Shown piece after piece: positions 6,101 through 11,184 of a stretch of 11,184 nt of DNA. A program made the translations under genes and the position numbers. Position 1 is the stretch's first letter. Every line of letters begins with the position of its first letter. The notes under the pieces are model-generated. The model saw nothing but the letters and a program-made list of their open reading frames with translations. It was not told the DNA's origin and did no database searches. The stretch is from Chromatiales bacterium (GTDB lineage: Bacteria; Pseudomonadota; Gammaproteobacteria; UBA6429; Thiohalophilaceae), in the NCBI GenBank assembly GCA_027057985.1, contig JALUTJ010000299.1, positions 1 through 11,184 of the forward strand, given 5' to 3'.

Positions 6101-8119
6101 TCAGATTAAAGGCACAATCAGTAATGCCACGATATTGATAATCTTGATTAAAGGGTTGATCGCAGGACCGGCGGTATCTTTGTACGGATCGCCAACGGTA
6201 TCACCGGTTACCGCTGCCTTGTGGGCATCGGAACCTTTACCGCCGAAGTTACCGTCTTCGATATACTTCTTGGCATTATCCCAGGCACCACCACCGGTGG
6301 TCATGGAGATGGCCACGAACAGGCCGGTAACGATGGTACCAATCAGTACGCCACCGAGTGCCTGGGCACCGAGCATCAGGCCAACCAGAATAGGTACTGC
6401 AACCGGTAACAGGGAAGGAATAACCATTTCCCGAATCGCGGCCAGGGTCAGCATATCGACCGCTTTTGAATAGTCAGGCTTCTGGGTTTTGTCCATAATG
6501 CCCGGCATTTCCCTGAACTGGCGACGTACTTCGTTGACGATACCACCTGCGGCACGGCCAACAGCTTCCATCGCCATGGCACCAAAGAGGTAAGGAATCA
6601 GACCACCAATAAAGAGACCGATAATGACCATGTGGTTGGAAAGATCAAACAAGGTTTCGTTACCAGCACCACTTAAGGTATGGGTAAAGTCGGCAAACAG
6701 CACCAGTGTTGCCAGGCCGGCAGAACCAATGGCATAACCCTTGGTAACGGCCTTGGTGGTATTACCTACGGCATCAAGTGCATCGGTAGTATTGCGTACA
6801 TCATCAGGCAGTTCAGCCATTTCGGCGATACCGCCAGCGTTATCGGTAATCGGACCGTAGGCATCGAGCGCTACGATAATACCGGTCATGGACAGCATCG
6901 AAGTGGCGGCAATTGCTATACCGTATAAACCGGCCAGTTCATAGGCCCCCCAGATTGAAGCACAGATAGACAGCACAGGCAGGGCAGTGGACTTCATGGA
7001 AACACCCAGACCGGCAATAACGTTGGTACCATCACCCGTGGTAGAGGCTTCGGCAATACGACGTACCGGGGAGAACTCGGTGGCAGTATAGAACTCGGTA
7101 ATCAGAATCATCGCTACCGTTAACGCCAGTCCAATCAGTGCAGAGCCAAACAGGGCATTGACCGAGTAACCGGCAAGGCCACCCATCATATTGTCGGTAA
7201 TGAAATAGAAGGCAATGGCCGAGAGCACGGCAGAAACCAGGGTGCCGCGGTACAGGGCATTCATAATCTTGCCACCGTCAGAAGTCTTGACGAAGAAGGT
7301 GCCAATAATGGATGCGATAATGGAAACACCACCGAGTACCAGCGGATACATTACGGCCAGTGCCCCGGCATCCTTGAGCATCAGGTTACCCAGTAACATG
7401 GTGGCAATAATAGTCACGGCGTAGGTTTCAAACAGATCCGCCGCCATACCGGCACAGTCACCGACATTATCACCGACGTTATCGGCGATAACGGCCGGGT
7501 TGCGGGGATCATCTTCGGGAATACCAGCTTCAACCTTACCCACGATATCGGCACCAACATCGGCACCCTTGGTGAAGATACCGCCACCAAGACGGGCAAA
7601 GATAGAAATCAGGGAACCACCAAAGGCGAGGCCAACCATGGCATGCAGGGCATCATCGATATTCAGTCCCAGTGCATGCAGCAGGGCGTAGTAGCCTGCA
7701 ACACCAAACAGGCCAAGTCCCACGACCAGCATACCGGTGATAGCGCCACCCTTGAAGGCAATCTGTAATGCCGGGTTGATCCCGCTTCGGGCCGCTTCAG
7801 CAGTACGGGCATTGGCACGTACCGAGATATGCATCCCGATATAACCGGCCAGACCGGAGAAGATAGCACCAATGGCAAAGCCAATCGCGGTGTACTGGCC
7901 CAGGGTCAGCCAGATTGTGATAAAGAGGATAATACCCACGATGGAGATCGCCTTGTATTGACGAGCCAGGTAGGCTATCGCTCCTTCCTGCACGGCATCG
8001 GAAATGCGCTGCATTTCCTCGTTACCGCGTGATTTGGATAAAACGCTAAATATTGAAATGATGCCGTAGAGTATGCCGGCAAGGGCACAGACAATGGCAA
8101 TGGTTAGACCCGTTGACAT
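6101..8119 (-). CDS. hppA: K+-independent H+-translocating membrane pyrophosphatase
   Basis: A 672-residue protein of usual length with many membrane segments. It couples hydrolysis of pyrophosphate to proton export across the inner membrane. Active-site motifs are intact: [11 protein letters not shown] (187-197, the D-x7-KxE signature), [20 protein letters not shown] (202-221), and [16 protein letters not shown] (638-653). In [11 protein letters not shown]456 and T459 occupy the positions that in K+-dependent enzymes are usually Ala and Gly, so this should be the K+-independent class, which is known to pump H+ rather than Na+. GGGAG (8127-8131) lies seven bases before the ATG. The gene is transcribed divergently from trpF and ends at a strong terminator before the antiporter gene. 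Membrane pyrophosphatases reclaim energy from pyrophosphate made in biosynthesis and are common in autotrophs and stress-tolerant bacteria. Confidence 0.97.
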   Translation of the reverse strand: MSTGLTIAIVCALAGILYGIISIFSVLSKSRGNEEMQRISDAVQEGAIAYLARQYKAISIVGIILFITIWLTLGQYTAIGFAIGAIFSGLAGYIGMHISVRANARTAEAARSGINPALQIAFKGGAITGMLVVGLGLFGVAGYYALLHALGLNIDDALHAMVGLAFGGSLISIFARLGGGIFTKGADVGADIVGKVEAGIPEDDPRNPAVIADNVGDNVGDCAGMAADLFETYAVTIIATMLLGNLMLKDAGALAVMYPLVLGGVSIIASIIGTFFVKTSDGGKIMNALYRGTLVSAVLSAIAFYFITDNMMGGLAGYSVNALFGSALIGLALTVAMILITEFYTATEFSPVRRIAEASTTGDGTNVIAGLGVSMKSTALPVLSICASIWGAYELAGLYGIAIAATSMLSMTGIIVALDAYGPITDNAGGIAEMAELPDDVRNTTDALDAVGNTTKAVTKGYAIGSAGLATLVLFADFTHTLSGAGNETLFDLSNHMVIIGLFIGGLIPYLFGAMAMEAVGRAAGGIVNEVRRQFREMPGIMDKTQKPDYSKAVDMLTLAAIREMVIPSLLPVAVPILVGLMLGAQALGGVLIGTIVTGLFVAISMTTGGGAWDNAKKYIEDGNFGGKGSDAHKAAVTGDTVGDPYKDTAGPAINPLIKIINIVALLIVPLI

Positions 8120-8147
8120 GATATTTCTCCCTTTTTCTTTTTGACTT

Positions 8148-8177
8148 TATATATTTGTTTTAAATTATGGTGCACAA
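8148..8177 (-). promoter_or_regulatory. Candidate hppA promoter
   Basis: On the - strand TTGTGC (8177-8172) and TATATA (8153-8148) are separated by 18 bases, in an AT-rich stretch 29 bases before the hppA start. The -10 match is fair, the -35 is partial. Confidence 0.4.
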
Positions 8178-8279
8178 ATCCTAACGGGTTTTGAGGGCAA
8201 GCGTTATCATGTGTTTTTATCGGTCTATCTTTCCATTTAATACCCATGAATTTCATGCAGACATTGTCTGAAAATTGTA

Positions 8280-8293
8280 CTGATCCTGATCAA
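8280..8293. promoter_or_regulatory. FNR/Anr-like palindrome between hppA and trpF
   Basis: CTGAT-CCTG-ATCAA matches the FNR/Anr consensus TTGAT-N4-ATCAA at nine of ten defined positions. It lies in the 277-base divergent region, about 110 bases before trpF and 160 before hppA, and could serve either gene. No regulator gene is present in the window, so this is a sequence match only. Confidence 0.4.
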
Positions 8294-8324
8294 AAAGACG
8301 GTAAATTGTCGGCCACGGATTACG

Positions 8325-8354
8325 TTAGCGGAAAACGGCAAGTTCCTGTAAAAT
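8325..8354 (+). promoter_or_regulatory. Weak candidate trpFBA promoter
   Basis: TAAAAT (8349-8354) is a good -10 box, 43 bases ahead of the trpF start; the -35 candidate TTAGCG (8325-8330), 18 bases upstream, matches the consensus at only three positions. An activator may be needed if this is the real promoter. No Trp-codon leader peptide or attenuator is seen. Confidence 0.3.
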
Positions 8355-8396
8355 TCCTTTCTTTATGCGGATTAACTCGAATTTTCAGGCCAAAAC

Positions 8397-9023
8397 GTGC
8401 GCACACGGATAAAAATTTGCGGGATGACTCACCGGGATGATGCCCTGTACGCGGTAAACTGCGGCGCGGATGCCATCGGATTAATTTTTGTTGAGAAAAG
8501 CCCTCGTTTTGTCAGCCTGACCGAGGCGCGTTTTATTGCCGAGTCTCTGCCCCCGTTCGTTAGCGTAGTAGGGCTGTTTATGGATGCCCCGGCAGAAAAG
8601 GTGCGTGAGGCATTGCGTGTTCTGCCTCTGAGCCTGCTGCAGTTTCACGGAGACGAGTCTCCCGAGTACTGTGACCAGTTTGAAATGCCCTATATCAAGG
8701 TTTTGCGCATGCGTGAAGACGTAAACGTGGTCGCATTTGCGCAGGAATATCCCAATGCGGCCGGTATCCTGCTGGATACTTACCACAAAGAGCAGGGCGG
8801 GGGTACCGGGCAGACTTTTGACTGGAAACGTATCCCGGAAGACATGCCACTGCCGGTGATTCTGGCGGGTGGCCTGAACCCGGAGAACGTAGCCGATGCA
8901 GTTAAGCAGGTTTGCCCCTACGCGGTGGATGTCAGTAGCGGCGTGGAGTCCGCCCCCGCGGTCAAGGATTATCAAAAGATTGAGAAGTTTATAAAAGAGG
9001 TACAACGCGTTGGCACAAGCTAA
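8397..9023 (+). CDS. trpF: Phosphoribosylanthranilate isomerase
   Basis: A 208-residue single-domain TIM-barrel enzyme that converts N-(5-phosphoribosyl)anthranilate to CdRP in tryptophan synthesis. RIKICGMT at the N-terminus carries the catalytic cysteine C8; the catalytic aspartate is D127 in GILLDTYHK. Phosphate-binding segments are [11 protein letters not shown] (155-165) and DVSSGVES (178-185). [13 protein letters not shown] (28-40) and [12 protein letters not shown] (81-92) are also typical. GTG at 8397 is the only start before an in-frame stop 24 bases upstream and is preceded by a weak CAGG. Its last 14 bases overlap trpB. Unlike in E. coli it is a stand-alone protein, not fused to TrpC. 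Confidence 0.96.
   Translation: MRTRIKICGMTHRDDALYAVNCGADAIGLIFVEKSPRFVSLTEARFIAESLPPFVSVVGLFMDAPAEKVREALRVLPLSLLQFHGDESPEYCDQFEMPYIKVLRMREDVNVVAFAQEYPNAAGILLDTYHKEQGGGTGQTFDWKRIPEDMPLPVILAGGLNPENVADAVKQVCPYAVDVSSGVESAPAVKDYQKIEKFIKEVQRVGTS
8997..9000 (+). promoter_or_regulatory. Ribosome binding site supporting the trpB TTG start
   Basis: GAGG lies nine bases ahead of TTG 9010, inside the 3' end of trpF. No ATG or GTG in frame would give a full N-terminus: the first in-frame ATG is codon 31, inside the conserved VAETLMEPL region. Confidence 0.6.
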
Positions 9024-10224
9024 AGCAGATAAATATCAACAACCCGACGAAAGGGGCCATTTTGGACAGTTTGGTGGCCAGTTCGTGGCCGAAACCCTGA
9101 TGGAGCCACTGCACGAGCTGCGGCTGGCCTATGAAAAATACATGCTGGATAAAGATTTTCTGGCCGAGCTGGACTGGGAACTGCAGCAGTACGTGGGCCG
9201 GCCCTCGCCCCTGTATTTTGCCGAACGCTGGAGCCGTGAACTGGGTGGGGCGAAAATTTACCTCAAGCGCGAAGATCTAAATCATACCGGTGCTCACAAG
9301 GTGAACAACACCGTAGGGCAGGCACTGCTGGCCAAACGCATGGGCAAAACCCGTATTATCGCCGAAACCGGTGCCGGTCAACATGGTGTCGCTTCGGCCA
9401 CCGTGGCGGCACGACTGGGGCTCGAATGCGTGGTTTACATGGGGGCAGAGGATATCCAGCGCCAGGCGGCCAATGTGTACCGCATGAAATTACTCGGTGC
9501 CACCGTGGTACCGGTGACTGCCGGCTCTGCCACGCTCAAGGATGCCCTGAATGAAGCCATGCGTGACTGGGTTACCAATATCGATAATACCTTCTATATT
9601 ATTGGCACGGTGGCCGGCCCTCATCCATACCCGGCCATGGTGCGGGATTTTCAGACCATTATCGGTCGTGAAGCACGTGAGCAGATTCAAAAACATGAAG
9701 GTCGTCTGCCGGATGCCCTGGTGGCCTGCGTTGGTGGTGGCTCTAATGCCATTGGTCTTTTCCATCCCTTTATCGACGATACCGATGTTGCCATTTACGG
9801 GGTGGAAGCAGCCGGCCATGGCCTGGATAGTGGGCAACATGCTGCGCCTTTATGTGCCGGCCAGCCGGGTGTGCTGCATGGCAACCGCACCTACCTGATG
9901 GAAGACAAAAATGGCCAGATTATCCATACCCATTCAATTTCGGCCGGACTGGATTATCCTGGTGTCGGCCCGGAACATGCCTGGCTCAAGGACAGCGGTC
10001 GTGTCCAGTACGTGGCGATCGATGATGACGAAGCCCTGCAGGCTTTTCATGATCTGACCCGTATCGAGGGTATTATCCCGGCACTGGAATCCAGTCATGC
10101 ACTGGCCTATGCCAGCAAACTGGCACCCACCATGGACAAAGATCAGATTATTATCGTGAATTTATCCGGTCGTGGTGACAAGGATATTCATACCGTGGCC
10201 GGATTACAGGGGATTTCAGTATGA
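9010..10224 (+). CDS. trpB: Tryptophan synthase beta subunit
   Basis: A 404-residue PLP enzyme that joins indole, channelled from the alpha subunit, with L-serine to give tryptophan. [18 protein letters not shown] (17-34) opens the conserved core. The PLP-binding lysine is K97 in [11 protein letters not shown]119 in [10 protein letters not shown] is the catalytic glutamate; GGGSNAIG (242-249) binds the cofactor phosphate; S386 in LSGRGDKD contacts the PLP ring nitrogen (equivalence to the Salmonella enzyme by motif). Length and all key residues are normal. The start is TTG, overlapping trpF by 14 bases, and the stop overlaps the trpA start in ATGA, so the three genes are translationally coupled. 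The unit lacks an adjacent trpI, the LysR-type regulator found near trpBA in Pseudomonas. Confidence 0.98.
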   Translation: MAQAKADKYQQPDERGHFGQFGGQFVAETLMEPLHELRLAYEKYMLDKDFLAELDWELQQYVGRPSPLYFAERWSRELGGAKIYLKREDLNHTGAHKVNNTVGQALLAKRMGKTRIIAETGAGQHGVASATVAARLGLECVVYMGAEDIQRQAANVYRMKLLGATVVPVTAGSATLKDALNEAMRDWVTNIDNTFYIIGTVAGPHPYPAMVRDFQTIIGREAREQIQKHEGRLPDALVACVGGGSNAIGLFHPFIDDTDVAIYGVEAAGHGLDSGQHAAPLCAGQPGVLHGNRTYLMEDKNGQIIHTHSISAGLDYPGVGPEHAWLKDSGRVQYVAIDDDEALQAFHDLTRIEGIIPALESSHALAYASKLAPTMDKDQIIIVNLSGRGDKDIHTVAGLQGISV

Positions 10225-11027
10225 GCAGGATAGAAACCCGTTTTAAACAACGTGCGCAGGAAAAGCGCACCCTGTTAATCCCGTATTTTACCGCCGGTGA
10301 CCCGAATCTGGCGACTGCTGTGCCCATGATGCATGCCATGGTGCAGGCCGGGGCCGATCTGATTGAACTCGGTGTCCCGTTTTCTGATCCCATGGCCGAG
10401 GGCCCGGTGATTCAAAAAGCCATGGAACGGGCCCTGATGCATGATGTTTCCCTGCACGATGTGCTGGATACGGTGAAGGAATTTCGTCGCCAGGACACAG
10501 AAACCCCTGTAATATTAATGGGTTACCTTAACCCGGTGGAAATCATGGGCTACGCCGAGTTTGCTCGCGCAGCGCATGAAGCCGGCGTCGATGGCCTGCT
10601 GACCGTGGATATTCCCCCCGAAGAAGCAGAGGATTACGTCAGAGAGCTGGAAGCTCAGGGTATTGACCGGGTTTTTCTGATTTCACCAACGACCACGGAT
10701 GAGCGTATCCGCACCATTAATGCGGCAAGTGCCGGATTTTTGTACTATGTTTCATTAAAAGGAGTGACCGGGGCAGGAAATCTGGATATAAATGCCGTAC
10801 AGGATCGCGTTTCCAACATTCGCGCATTGACAGATTTGCCGGTGGGAGTAGGCTTCGGTATCAAGGATGCCAAGTCTGCGGCACAAATCGGCAGCGTGGC
10901 CGATGCCGTGGTAGTGGGCAGTGCCGTGGTAAAATGTATTGAGGAAAATGTGGATAACGCCGATAATGCCATAAATGCAGTAAGTGAGTTATTATCGTCG
11001 ATGCGCCAGGCGCTGGATAAAAAATAA
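10221..11027 (+). CDS. trpA: Tryptophan synthase alpha subunit
   Basis: A 268-residue TIM-barrel protein that cleaves indole-3-glycerol phosphate to indole and glyceraldehyde 3-phosphate, working in an alpha2-beta2 complex with TrpB. The N-terminal [11 protein letters not shown] (19-29), the catalytic glutamate E49 in [13 protein letters not shown]175 in [15 protein letters not shown], and the phosphate-binding [10 protein letters not shown] are all in place. Odd point: the second catalytic acid, Asp60 in the Salmonella enzyme (SDPLADG), is Glu here (SDPMAEG, codon GAG at 10398-10400). ATG overlaps the trpB stop by four bases and is preceded by CAGGGG (10207-10212). Glu at this site is a conservative change and the enzyme is probably active. 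Confidence 0.97.
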   Translation: MSRIETRFKQRAQEKRTLLIPYFTAGDPNLATAVPMMHAMVQAGADLIELGVPFSDPMAEGPVIQKAMERALMHDVSLHDVLDTVKEFRRQDTETPVILMGYLNPVEIMGYAEFARAAHEAGVDGLLTVDIPPEEAEDYVRELEAQGIDRVFLISPTTTDERIRTINAASAGFLYYVSLKGVTGAGNLDINAVQDRVSNIRALTDLPVGVGFGIKDAKSAAQIGSVADAVVVGSAVVKCIEENVDNADNAINAVSELLSSMRQALDKK

Positions 11028-11051
11028 CGATATAAAAACAGGATTGAGCAG

Positions 11052-11184
11052 ATGAATTGGTTTAGCAAATTATTACCGGAACGTATCCGCATTGATGGCG
11101 AGTCACGTAAAAGTGTTCCGGAAGGCCTGTGGACAAAATGTAGTGCCTGTGGCGCGGTATTATACCGGGCAGAAATGGAGCGTA
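11052..11184 (+). CDS. accD: Acetyl-CoA carboxylase carboxyltransferase beta subunit, N-terminal fragment
   Basis: Only the first 44 codons are in the window; the frame is still open at its end. The N-terminus MNWFSKLLPERIR, followed by KSVPEGLWTKCSACGAVLY, matches AccD: it contains the first CxxC pair (C30, C33) of the four-cysteine zinc ribbon that starts this subunit. With AccA it forms the carboxyltransferase that makes malonyl-CoA for fatty-acid synthesis. AGGA (11040-11043) lies eight bases before ATG, 24 bases after the trpA stop, so it may be read from the trp transcript. Position next to trpA is common in gammaproteobacteria. Confidence 0.93.
   Translation, partial: MNWFSKLLPERIRIDGESRKSVPEGLWTKCSACGAVLYRAEMER

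Noticed and set aside
8360..8396. TrpR-type operator near ATTAACTCGAAT before trpF
   Set aside because: It lacks the symmetric CTAGTTAACTAG core; similarity is limited to a few bases.
8246..8440. Possible 64-codon gene on the + strand ahead of trpF, considered as a leader peptide
   Set aside because: It overlaps the trpF start out of frame, has no clear ribosome binding site, contains no tryptophan codons and shows no attenuator-like stems.
1..11184. Insertion sequences, integrases, tRNA or rRNA genes, CRISPR arrays, phage or toxin-antitoxin genes
   Set aside because: None seen on either strand; nearly all of the sequence is accounted for by the genes listed.

Overview
The window reads as a chromosomal segment of a gammaproteobacterium. 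The outer genes follow the order fimV, truA, trpF, trpB, trpA, accD, an order I know from Pseudomonas-like and related gammaproteobacteria. The inner genes (a paired YeeE/YedE transporter and a proton-pumping pyrophosphatase) would suit an autotrophic or sulfur-metabolising member, but that lifestyle is an inference. Nothing in the window fixes the species.

Layout. 2-1978 (+) is the C-terminal part of a FimV/HubP-type polar protein, closed by a strong terminator at 2024-2059. 2090-2890 (+) is truA, tRNA pseudouridine synthase. 3046-4739 (+) is a tight three-gene cluster: a small protein with an N-terminal four-cysteine motif and ankyrin repeats, then two half-size YeeE/YedE membrane proteins. 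4755-5966 (-) is a CPA2-type cation/proton antiporter, convergent with that cluster. 6101-8119 (-) is hppA, a membrane H+-translocating pyrophosphatase with K+-independent signature residues; its terminator at 6051-6082 separates it from the antiporter. 8120-8396 is a divergent regulatory region with an FNR/Anr-like palindrome. 8397-11027 (+) is trpF-trpB-trpA, translationally coupled by overlaps, followed by the first 44 codons of accD at 11052.

How the parts fit. trpF, trpB and trpA encode phosphoribosylanthranilate isomerase and both tryptophan synthase subunits; accD is the carboxyltransferase beta subunit of acetyl-CoA carboxylase. The roughly 5.5 kb between truA and trpF looks like accessory content placed in an otherwise conserved neighbourhood. 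It carries a putative sulfur-compound or thiol-related transporter with an associated ankyrin protein, plus two ion-transport genes: a pyrophosphate-driven proton pump and an antiporter that could use the resulting gradient.

Most of the window is ordinary, well-conserved genes. The points most worth a second look are the four-cysteine ankyrin protein coupled to the split YeeE/YedE pair, the accessory block itself, Glu in place of the usual catalytic Asp60 in TrpA, and the FNR-like box between hppA and trpF. I see no insertion sequence, CRISPR array, tRNA or rRNA.
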